Below are positions 1 to 7,628 of a stretch of 38,767 bases of DNA, piece after piece; position 1 is the stretch's first letter, and the number at the start of each line of letters is the position of its first letter. The notes beneath the pieces are model-generated. The model was not told the DNA's origin, did no database searches, and saw nothing but the letters and a program-made list of their open reading frames with translations. The position numbers and the translations under genes were made by a program. The stretch is from NCBI GenBank assembly GCA_015493615.1, contig WGCV01000030.1, positions 1-38,767 on the forward strand, written 5' to 3'. This DNA is from Melioribacteraceae bacterium (GTDB taxonomy: Bacteria > Bacteroidota > Ignavibacteria > Ignavibacteriales > Melioribacteraceae).

Positions 1-7
1 AGAGAAG

Positions 8-182
8 TAACTCCGTAGGAGTGTTACCTTTGTAATAAATAAAGCGCGCCATTATCTATTAGCTCCGTAGGAGCGGCACTTCAATGCTTACGAGATAATC
101 ATTGTATTTTATGTATCGCTCCTACGGAGCTATTGATTGGAGATTAATTGTTTATTACAAAGGTTTTGCTCCTACGGAGCAA
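8..182. repeat. Nested inverted-repeat element with CTCCGTAGGAG palindromes
   Basis: Four near-identical 13-nt palindromes lie at 10-22, 62-74, 118-130 and 168-180. The core is GCTCCGTAGGAGC or its complement, two in each orientation. The outer pair extends further: ACCTTTGTAATAAA at 26-39 is exactly reverse-complemented at 151-164, next to the outer palindromes, giving terminal repeats of about 32 nt. The inner pair brackets 75-117. No reading frame is visible. This looks like a REP-type non-coding element. Confidence 0.75.
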
Positions 183-232
183 GTATGAAATCATATCGTC
201 TATGTAATTATCAGAAAGTTTCGTATAACTCA

Positions 233-508
233 ACATGGACAAGCCGGAAACAACATGAGAAAAAGTTGAACAAAAAAATAATCTCTGAAACCCTTATCAA
301 TAAGGGATTTTAGAGTATTTGGAAAAATATTTTGCCAAAAATAACACGAATTTTACTGATAAGGTACTAACATGGACAAGTCGGAAACAACATGAGAAAA
401 AGTTGAACAAAAAAAATAATCTCTGAAAACCCTACAAATGAAAGACTTTAGAGTATCCGGGAAAATATTCCGCCAAAAATAACACGAATTTTACCGACAA
501 GGTACTAA
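233..508. repeat. Tandem direct duplication, unit about 137 bp
   Basis: Copy 1 (233-369) and copy 2 (370-508) both open with ACATGGACAAG and close with GACAAGGTACTA or a one-base variant, with most of the interior matching. Copy 1 contains a small hairpin (CCCTTATCAATAAGGG) that has decayed in copy 2, so the duplication is not brand new. No convincing coding frame or RNA family was recognised. Confidence 0.8.
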
Positions 509-552
509 AGGGATTATATATTTCTAAAATTTAGTTTACATTATATTATTCG

Positions 553-565
553 ACCCCATTGGGGT
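553..565. repeat. Short palindrome ACCCCATTGGGGT
   Basis: Perfect six-base arms around a single T. It has the same size and design as the CTCCGTAGGAG palindromes upstream and the AACCTTCAAGGTT palindromes at the window end, but a different sequence. It is probably a single unit of another REP family. Confidence 0.45.
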
Positions 566-579
566 TGTAGATAATTTTT

Positions 580-875
580 AATCCCAAAATTGTCATTAGA
601 CAAAAAATTTCTAATGACTGCCATTAGGAAAAAGATGACTTAAGTTATTAAAGAACAACAGGTTAACTAACTGCCAAGCTGTTAATTTTAGACAAAAAAC
701 CATGTAAGAAAATCTTACTCGTTCTATTTGTAGCGCAGTCCGCCCAAGGCGGACTGTGGCTGCAATTTAGCATTATGCTGTTTTTTCGCAGATTGCAAGC
801 AATCTACGTTACAAAGAATAGTATTTTTCTTAAAAATTTTAGATTAGAAAAAATTCTAATGATAATTTTGGGTTT
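580..875. mobile_element. MITE-like non-coding unit with terminal inverted repeats
   Basis: The left end (580-600, starting AATCCCAAAATT) matches the reverse complement of the right end (855-875) at 19 of 21 positions. Each end also folds on itself: GTCATTAGA (592-600) pairs with TCTAATGAC (610-618), and the right end has ATTAGA/TCTAAT around 844-859. The roughly 296-bp interior encodes nothing evident and contains a three-hairpin repeat (727-815). No target-site duplication was confirmed, so the mobile-element call is an inference from architecture. Confidence 0.4.
727..815. repeat. Three-hairpin REP element
   Basis: Three consecutive hairpins: CAGTCCGCC/GGCGGACTG (736-744/748-756), AGCATTATGCT (769-779) and AGATTGC/GCAATCT (790-796/799-805). 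They are bracketed by inverted ends, TTTGTAGCGCAG (727-738) against CTACGTTACAAA (804-815). The CCGCC-AA-GGCGG hairpin recurs near 27313 and 29600. Confidence 0.6.
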
Positions 876-924
876 AATATCGGCTTGCGCCGGTGTTTAA
901 TGGATGATTGGATAAACCAATGTT

Positions 925-973
925 CGTTTTACGTCTTTCGTCTCGCGTCTTACGTGTTGTGTGTTGCGGTTTT
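925..973. repeat. Seven-base-period minisatellite (CGTYTNN)n overlapping a gene end
   Basis: Five heptamers (CGTTTTA, CGTCTTT, CGTCTCG, CGTCTTA, CGTGTTG) run from 925 to 959, followed by two degenerate units to 973. The array overlaps the 3' end of the histidine kinase gene: its stop codon (950-952) and last seven residues are repeat-encoded. A longer array of the same unit is at 27394-27456. Confidence 0.7.
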
Positions 974-3900
974 ATTGACCATCGGGTATTTAGGAGCCAA
1001 AAAGGAGATAGTGGTTCCTTCGCCTGGTTTGCTTGTAATTGTTAAGCGTCCGTTCATTTTTTCTACAAAATCCTTCACAAGAACAAGTCCCAAACCGCTT
1101 CCCTTTTCTTTGTTTGTTCCGAGCGTGGAATAATGCTGCGAGAAATCGAACAGTTTGTTGATGTTTTCCTGTGAAATTCCTACGCCAGTATCTTTTACGC
1201 TTATTTCAAAGTAATTGATTTTTTCCTGTACGCTAATCTCTATAGAGCCTCCCGGTGGCGTGAATTTAACGGCGTTAGAGAGAAGATTTCTTAAGATTGT
1301 ATCGAGTATTTTGTCGTCAACGTAAACTTCTCCCGATATATTCTGATCAATAATAAAATCTATCTCTTTTTCTGCGGCGGAGGGTTTAAATACAACGGTA
1401 GCCTGCAGAATGGCATTTTTCAAATCCACCATTGTCGGATTAAAGGAAATCTGTTTCATTTGAGTGCGCGCCCACTGAAGAAGATTTTCAAGCAAGCTGA
1501 ATATATGTTTCGCCTGATTGTTAATTCCGCTTGAAATCTCAACGATATCCTCCTCGGTTAATTGTTCGACGTTGCTTTCAAGCAATCCCGAGAGACCCAA
1601 CAGCGCGGTAAAGGGACTGCGAATATCGTGCGCAATAATCGAAAAGAATTTATTTTTGTTATCTATTTCGTGACTGAGATTTATTTCTTTTTCTCTTAAA
1701 AGCCGGTTTTGTTTTTTCAGCTCTTTGTTTTTCTTTTCAATATCATGCTTTAGTTTGATTATCTCTTTTGTTGTTAGTTTCAGTTCCTCTTTTGTGCGAT
1801 TTTCATCCGTAACATCAAGACCTATCGCCAAAACATTTTCAATTTTTCCGTCGTCTCCTTTAATAAGGGTAAAATAAAGTCTTAAATATTTATCTTTGCC
1901 TCCGGCATTTATATGTAAAATTTTATGAGGAAATTTTGACGTTTTTCCATCAATCAATTTTTGAAAAAACAATTCCGCGTTTTTACTTTTTTTCTCATCT
2001 TTTATTACGTTGAAAAATGATTCGTCTTTAATCTCTTCAAAATTTATTCCGAGGAAATTTTCTGCAAATTTGTTAATCAACTTAGCTTTTCTTTCTCTGT
2101 CTAAAATAATTACGGATAAAGGAACGGTATCCATAAATCGCTGAGAAATTAATAAATTTTCTCTAAGTTCCGCTTCAATTTTTTTCAGATGCGTAATATC
2201 CGTCCAGCTGACGTAGAGGTAATAATTTTCAGGAACAATCGGAAGCGACATGCGGCATAAACCGTAACGGTATTCTTTCGTTTTTAAATTCATTGCTCCG
2301 ATTTCCACTTCAAGCGTTTTCTGACGATGCAGAATAGATTTGTAAACGTTTTTTACTACCGGATAATCTTTTTCTTTGATAATTAAATTTAATGTTAATC
2401 CTTTAGCTTCTTCAACTCCTAATGTTTCCAGAAGTTTGTTGTTAAATTTAATTATCGGCGTCAATTCCAAAAGCTCTCTAATTTCATTTTTTGTGAGATC
2501 TTCAATCTTTTCGTCGGTAAACTCATAATCAAACATTGCACTCATTCTTCGAATCGCTTTTTTCGAGTCGAAAACGGCGAGACCGACCTGAGCGGTATTG
2601 AAAATAGCGCCGAATAATTTTTCTCTTTCTTCAAGAAGAAGGCGTTGTCTTTTTGATTCCGAAATATCATTGAGGTGAATTACTACGTTTTTCTGATTAG
2701 TTGCTTTGTCGATTATCAATTTTTCCGAATGGCTTATCCAAATATTTTTTCCGCCGGGAAGTTTTACTTCGTGTTCAAAATGGAAATAATCGCCGTCGTT
2801 TTTTAACTCATTACGTTTTCTGAAAACGTATTCAAAATCTTTTTTGTTTCCGTATTCTCTTAAAATAAAACAGTTAACCGTTTTTTCCGGAGGAAGATTA
2901 AACAATTCTCTGAGTCTGAAAGAAAGGAGAATGCTTCTCGTGGTTAGATTAACATAAGCCACGGCGGAATTTGTAAGACTCAGAGATTCGGAGAGCATAT
3001 TGTTTATTCCGATAATCTTTTCAATATTTGCCTTCTCTTCGGTAATATCGACCATTGTGGAAATAAGTCTGCCGCTCGGTAATTTTTGGGAATACATTCT
3101 GACCGTGGCAAACTTGCCATCCTTCTTTCTGAGAATTCTTTCGCTAACGACCGTTTTGCCGGAAAGAACGGATTCATAGTCCAAAGGATTATCTTTTAAC
3201 TGAGCTTTGGGAAAAAGGTCGTCCATTGTCATTTTCGACAACTCTTCGGCGGAAAACCCCGTTAAAGTTGCAGCGGCGCTATTAAACTGTACAAATCTTC
3301 CGGAGCTGTTTCCGATAAAAATCGGGTTTGGGGAAAGCTGAATTATCTCGAAGTTGCTCTCGCTTTCGGTTAAAAACTTATCAAAAAGTTCGGAATATGC
3401 CTTCGTTTTTTTCCTAATTAAAATAAAAGCAAAAAGCCAAAGGAAGAAAGCAATTAGCGCTAAAATGATATGTTTTTTTTCAACGCTGTTTTTAAGTTCA
3501 ACGAAAGTAGGCGTTAAGAGCAAATTTTCCGGAAAAGTTATTCTGTAAATTATTCCTTCGGGTAAATTATGTTTGTTTTTAGTCGCCTCCGCCGAAAGTC
3601 CTTTAGACCCGGTAGTTCCGGATATGTATTCAAAATAATTTTTGCCGTTTGCCGGAAAATAGCGGGTAAAAAAAGTGTCGGGATTTGTTTTTAGGGTTTT
3701 AATTGCCCCGTTTTCCCAAGAATCGAGAGTTGATTTGTTGAAATCGTTTGAGTAAGAATAGAACCGGACTTTTATAACCGTGTTGCCGATATAAGAGATA
3801 TCGTTTGTCGAGTCCTTTTTATCATGAAAAACAGTATAGAGAAATTTGTCGGAATTATGGGCGTGTGCGATTGCAAGAGCTTTGGACTGCTTTAAATTCT

Positions 3901-4033
3901 CTAAAATTTTGTTGCTGTTCACGTAGGAAAAATATATTATGGATATTAAAAAAATTAAAACGATAGCGGCAACAAAGTCCACAAGACGTTTATTTTTTGT
4001 CGAAACAATATTTTCCGAAAAAAGTTTCCCCAT
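950..4033 (-). CDS. Membrane-bound multi-PAS sensor histidine kinase
   Basis: A 1027-residue two-component sensor that would autophosphorylate on His and pass phosphate to an unidentified response regulator. Order: transmembrane helix about 19-38, periplasmic sensor about 40-187, second helix about 188-206, then four PAS-like domains (about 225-335, 345-460, 470-615, 630-745), a Lys/Glu-rich coiled coil (750-790), a HisKA domain with phospho-acceptor His802 (AHDIRSPF) and HATPase_c with N-box Asn916/Asn920 (NLLSNAVKF), DTGVG at 948-952 and GSGLGL at 978-983. The ectodomain has a motif resembling the Tll0287-like sensor (SYSNDFNKSTLDSWENG) but no CxxCH, so haem binding is unlikely. The ATG at 4033 is preceded by a purine-rich stretch. 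No receiver domain or neighbouring regulator is present, so this is an orphan. The last residues are encoded by a heptamer repeat. Confidence 0.93.
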   Translation of the reverse strand: MGKLFSENIVSTKNKRLVDFVAAIVLIFLISIIYFSYVNSNKILENLKQSKALAIAHAHNSDKFLYTVFHDKKDSTNDISYIGNTVIKVRFYSYSNDFNKSTLDSWENGAIKTLKTNPDTFFTRYFPANGKNYFEYISGTTGSKGLSAEATKNKHNLPEGIIYRITFPENLLLTPTFVELKNSVEKKHIILALIAFFLWLFAFILIRKKTKAYSELFDKFLTESESNFEIIQLSPNPIFIGNSSGRFVQFNSAAATLTGFSAEELSKMTMDDLFPKAQLKDNPLDYESVLSGKTVVSERILRKKDGKFATVRMYSQKLPSGRLISTMVDITEEKANIEKIIGINNMLSESLSLTNSAVAYVNLTTRSILLSFRLRELFNLPPEKTVNCFILREYGNKKDFEYVFRKRNELKNDGDYFHFEHEVKLPGGKNIWISHSEKLIIDKATNQKNVVIHLNDISESKRQRLLLEEREKLFGAIFNTAQVGLAVFDSKKAIRRMSAMFDYEFTDEKIEDLTKNEIRELLELTPIIKFNNKLLETLGVEEAKGLTLNLIIKEKDYPVVKNVYKSILHRQKTLEVEIGAMNLKTKEYRYGLCRMSLPIVPENYYLYVSWTDITHLKKIEAELRENLLISQRFMDTVPLSVIILDRERKAKLINKFAENFLGINFEEIKDESFFNVIKDEKKSKNAELFFQKLIDGKTSKFPHKILHINAGGKDKYLRLYFTLIKGDDGKIENVLAIGLDVTDENRTKEELKLTTKEIIKLKHDIEKKNKELKKQNRLLREKEINLSHEIDNKNKFFSIIAHDIRSPFTALLGLSGLLESNVEQLTEEDIVEISSGINNQAKHIFSLLENLLQWARTQMKQISFNPTMVDLKNAILQATVVFKPSAAEKEIDFIIDQNISGEVYVDDKILDTILRNLLSNAVKFTPPGGSIEISVQEKINYFEISVKDTGVGISQENINKLFDFSQHYSTLGTNKEKGSGLGLVLVKDFVEKMNGRLTITSKPGEGTTISFLAPKYPMVNKTATHNT

Positions 4034-4217
4034 AATTATCTACTTTCAGATTAATCCGGAACCCCGCGGTTGCCGCTCAGTATGTTCTGGAAAAAACGTT
4101 GCTAAAATAATAAAAATCGAATTTATTGCAAAATAATTATGACGTATATCACAATTAATTTAACATTTTACCAAAAAATTCAATAAATTTATCAATTGTC
4201 AATATTTGAATATTATT

Positions 4218-7115
4218 ATGAAAAAAATAACTCTCTTTTTCCTTATCATTATTTTTTCGTTTTCTTATAATACGATGGCGCAAAACAAAGGCGAAAGCTT
4301 AAAAGCGCTGGCTAAATCACACATGGCTGCCGAAAGATTCGGCGAGGCGATCGATCTGCTGAATAAGTATATTGCACAGCATCCGCAGGAAGCCGAAGGT
4401 TATTATTTGAGAGGAACTTGTTATTGGAAACGGCTTCAATATCCTTATGCAGCGCTCGACTTAAAACGGGCTGTAAAATTAGCGCCGAAAAACCAGACTT
4501 ACAGAAAAGATTTGCAGGGATTGAAAAAGATATGGTACGCAATTCTCAGGAAAAAAATTGAGGGTTACAAACGTGAAATTGCAATTGACCCGACTGTCGC
4601 AAAGAACTACCTTGAAATAGGTAAAGCTTACAGACAGATGGAACAGTTCGGGTTGGCGGAGGAATGGTATGACAAATATCTCGCCCGAGACGATAACGCT
4701 TCCCCCGACGAAATAATCAGATACACGGAAATTCTGGCAAAGACCAAGCACATAAAAAAAGGGCAGAAAATCTTAAAAAAGTGGGTTAAGCGTTATCCGA
4801 AAGATTGGAGATTGTGGAGCCGGTACGGAACGTTTTCCCTTTGGCTCGGCGAAAGAAAAATTGCGGAGCAAGCGTTTCAAACCGCTTTGGGGTTTAAGCC
4901 TTATTTTCAGGAAGCTCTCGACGGTTTGGACAAAGCGAGAAAAATTCCTTACGTAACAGATTACGATCCCCGTTCGTTCGAAAAAGAATATATTATCGAT
5001 AAATATTACCGGCTTGTAAAGAAATATCCCGATAATAAAAAGTATCGTTATCGTTTAATTAAGGAGCTGATGAAACGGCGAAGATATGAGGAGGCTTATC
5101 AGCAGGTTCTGAATATGGAGGATAAGTTTTCGGACGATCCGAACTTCGAGAAAACATACAACTATGTGGTTTCGACAAGAGAAAAAGTTTATGAAAAATC
5201 AATCAAGAAAAATTTGAGACTGTTAAAGCGAAATCCGCACAACAGAAAAGCTTTGAAAAAGCTGGTGCAATATTATCAGAACCTTGAAGACTACAACAGC
5301 GCGCTTAAGGCGCTGGAAAAGTTTTTTGAAAAGTACCCGAACGATAAGGATAACGACTTGCGTTTCACTTACGCAAAAATCGCCGCTTGGAATAAGGATT
5401 TTGATTTATCCGGAAAAATTCTGGATCAACTTTTGGAGAAAAATCCGAATAATTTAAAATATAAACTTCTTCGCGCCCAGATTCTTGTTTGGACTAATCA
5501 GGATATTGACCGCGCTGAAAAATATCTTGACGATGTTTTAAGCAAACAGCCGAATAATTTCGAGGCGCTTATTGCAATGGGTTCGCTCCAGCTTTTACAT
5601 CAGGACCCGGATAAAGCAAAGATTTACGCGGACCGCGCAAAAAAAATAAAGCCGGACGATTCCGACTTGAGCGAACTTGAAACGCAGATTGATTTGCTGA
5701 AACAGCGGAAAGAACAGGAAGAACTTCAGAAAATTCTGGACGAAGGAAGGCAGTACGTTCTTGATTCCAACTGCGCCGAAGCGCTTCCTTACTATGAAGA
5801 ATATTTGCAGAAAGCTCCGCCGAACGACCTGATTACTAAAGAATACGGCGATGTACTTTTCTGCGCAAAAGATTACGACGATGCCCTGAACGCATATAAT
5901 CAAGTGTTGGATCACGGTTATATGTACGATGCCGCATTGCAGAGAGCAAAATTATATTTTACAATGGGAGATTCGCTTGAAGCTCTTAATTCATTCAAAG
6001 ATTTAATTAAAGAAGATTCTTCAGAGTTTGAACCGCGGCTCTATCTCGGCGATACTTACATTAAACTTCACGAATATGATTCCGCCCGCGCCGTTTACGA
6101 CACGTTAAAACACTGGGATTTGGATTCCACACAACTTGCGCTGGTTAATATGCGCTACAAATGGATTCCGCCGACCGGGTTTTACGGTTTTATCGAAAGC
6201 TTTCCTTCCTCAATCGGTTTTGCGCCCTCAGTCGCGTTTTATACGGACAACATCCATTTCAGTATGGTTGATTACGGAGGCACGCTGGAATTCGGGGCGC
6301 TTTCGTGGCTTTCGTTCGGGTTGGGAATAAACAGGATGACTTTATCGAGCGAGTACGGATTCCGTGATTTTGCGCTGCTGAAGTTTTCGTTTTTTGCCCA
6401 TTATTGGGATTATCTTTCCGGCTCGGTTTCGTTCGGCTCGATGAAGACGGCGGATCTGAATCCGTACCCCGATATTGAAGCGCGGGTAAAATATGAGAAA
6501 AAAGATACATTAATGGTTGAAGGTTATTATGTTAATCGCGACGCCGGATTGCTTTTATACTCGCCCGGATTGATAAACAGCGTTTGGAGTACGGATTCGC
6601 CCCGTATTTTTGCATCGATATACAGAATAGGCGGTTACTGGCATCATAAATCGGGTTTACGTTTTAGAGGTCATTTTGATTATATCGCAATTTCAGATCA
6701 GAATGAAGGTAATTACTTCCAGTTCAGAATCGGCAAGCAGTATGATAATCTTGAAGCGGGCTACGAATATTATTATGCAAACTTTAAGTACGATAAAAGT
6801 CTTTACAAAGATTCGACTGTTCTTGCTTCAAATCGTCCTTACTATTATTCGCCGCAGAACTTTAACACGCACAGCGTCTATGCCGATTATCTGATGCAGG
6901 ACGATAAGGACTTGACGATTAAAATCGGCGGAAAAGTCGGCTACGCTCCTTTGTCCGGCTTTGTGATTTTTGAAGGTTACGGGAAAATCGAATATCGTCC
7001 GTTTGAAGGATTAACAGTTACAGGACAGTTCGGCGCGGGAAATTCTTCAAGAGATATTTCAAATTATCGCTCCTATTCGGGCGTTATATCCGCTTACTGG
7101 AACATTTATCCTTAA
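4218..7115 (+). CDS. TPR-repeat protein with C-terminal outer-membrane beta-barrel (YaiO/BcsC-like architecture)
   Basis: A signal peptide (MKKITLFFLIIIFSF then an Ala-Gln cleavage region) leads into about 620 residues of tetratricopeptide repeats, for example NYLEIGKAYRQMEQFGLAEE. A C-terminal portion of about 315 residues then alternates aromatic and glycine-rich strands and ends in aromatic residues (SAYWNIYP), as expected for an outer-membrane barrel. TPR plus barrel is the layout of YaiO and of polysaccharide-export proteins such as BcsC and PelB, suggesting a periplasmic scaffold feeding an outer-membrane pore. That role is inferred; no polysaccharide synthase is adjacent. A TTG at 4206 is in frame, but the ATG at 4218 starts a normal signal peptide and is preferred. 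The gene is divergent from the histidine kinase, with about 180 bp between them. Confidence 0.85.
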   Translation: MKKITLFFLIIIFSFSYNTMAQNKGESLKALAKSHMAAERFGEAIDLLNKYIAQHPQEAEGYYLRGTCYWKRLQYPYAALDLKRAVKLAPKNQTYRKDLQGLKKIWYAILRKKIEGYKREIAIDPTVAKNYLEIGKAYRQMEQFGLAEEWYDKYLARDDNASPDEIIRYTEILAKTKHIKKGQKILKKWVKRYPKDWRLWSRYGTFSLWLGERKIAEQAFQTALGFKPYFQEALDGLDKARKIPYVTDYDPRSFEKEYIIDKYYRLVKKYPDNKKYRYRLIKELMKRRRYEEAYQQVLNMEDKFSDDPNFEKTYNYVVSTREKVYEKSIKKNLRLLKRNPHNRKALKKLVQYYQNLEDYNSALKALEKFFEKYPNDKDNDLRFTYAKIAAWNKDFDLSGKILDQLLEKNPNNLKYKLLRAQILVWTNQDIDRAEKYLDDVLSKQPNNFEALIAMGSLQLLHQDPDKAKIYADRAKKIKPDDSDLSELETQIDLLKQRKEQEELQKILDEGRQYVLDSNCAEALPYYEEYLQKAPPNDLITKEYGDVLFCAKDYDDALNAYNQVLDHGYMYDAALQRAKLYFTMGDSLEALNSFKDLIKEDSSEFEPRLYLGDTYIKLHEYDSARAVYDTLKHWDLDSTQLALVNMRYKWIPPTGFYGFIESFPSSIGFAPSVAFYTDNIHFSMVDYGGTLEFGALSWLSFGLGINRMTLSSEYGFRDFALLKFSFFAHYWDYLSGSVSFGSMKTADLNPYPDIEARVKYEKKDTLMVEGYYVNRDAGLLLYSPGLINSVWSTDSPRIFASIYRIGGYWHHKSGLRFRGHFDYIAISDQNEGNYFQFRIGKQYDNLEAGYEYYYANFKYDKSLYKDSTVLASNRPYYYSPQNFNTHSVYADYLMQDDKDLTIKIGGKVGYAPLSGFVIFEGYGKIEYRPFEGLTVTGQFGAGNSSRDISNYRSYSGVISAYWNIYP

Positions 7116-7190
7116 AAGGAGTTTATTAAAAAAAACTAAACAATTAATATTTTCTCTCGATTATATTGGAAAGAAAATAACAATCATAAA

Positions 7191-7562
7191 ATGATAGAAA
7201 TCAGAATATCAAATACCGCCGCCGTTCAACTGCTTGTTGACAGAATCGAAAACGAGTTTAAGTCTCGCATTAAGATTGGAATATATAATCCGGGCTTAAC
7301 CCTGGACGAACTTCCGTTTAACGAACTCTTTGATCTTGCCGAAATCGCCGCGTTTGACCTGGTTTCTATTCTTCCGTTTGATGTTTTGCTGAAGGAAACA
7401 AACATCGATGAAATTATCACAAAGGCGATGCAGTCGCTTGCCGTAATTTACCAGAAAACCGATTTTACCTACTACTCAAAAGAAATGGCAGAATTGCTTG
7501 TGGCAAAATTAAAGCGGATTTATGCCATGTCCGAAAAAGAGAAACTTTATATCAAAAACTAA
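7191..7562 (+). CDS. Hypothetical protein, 123 aa
   Basis: Family not recognised. The protein is soluble, with no signal peptide or transmembrane segment. It looks mixed alpha/beta: a strand-rich, charged N-terminus (MIEIRISN), a middle rich in Phe/Leu/Pro (LPFNELFDLAEIAAFDLVSILPFDV) and a helical C-terminus (SKEMAELLVAKLKRIYAM). The ATG at 7191 is preceded by GGAAAG about 20 bp upstream. It lies 75 bp after the TPR/barrel gene and 66 bp before the protease in the same direction, so it could be cotranscribed with either. The codon pattern matches its neighbours, which supports it being real. Confidence 0.6.
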   Translation: MIEIRISNTAAVQLLVDRIENEFKSRIKIGIYNPGLTLDELPFNELFDLAEIAAFDLVSILPFDVLLKETNIDEIITKAMQSLAVIYQKTDFTYYSKEMAELLVAKLKRIYAMSEKEKLYIKN

Positions 7563-7628
7563 TCTTTATTCCTTTTATCATTTTTTTTATTTACATTTAA
7601 AAACAAATTCTTCAAACGGGAAAGCGCT

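Noticed and set aside
1-949. tRNA or rRNA gene among the hairpins of the gene-free left end
   Set aside because: The palindromes are short and isolated; no cloverleaf with a T-loop or anticodon arm could be assembled.
885-1133. Short plus-strand frame over the heptamer repeat and the kinase 3' end
   Set aside because: Composition is dictated by the repeat and by the antisense kinase; no ribosome-binding site.
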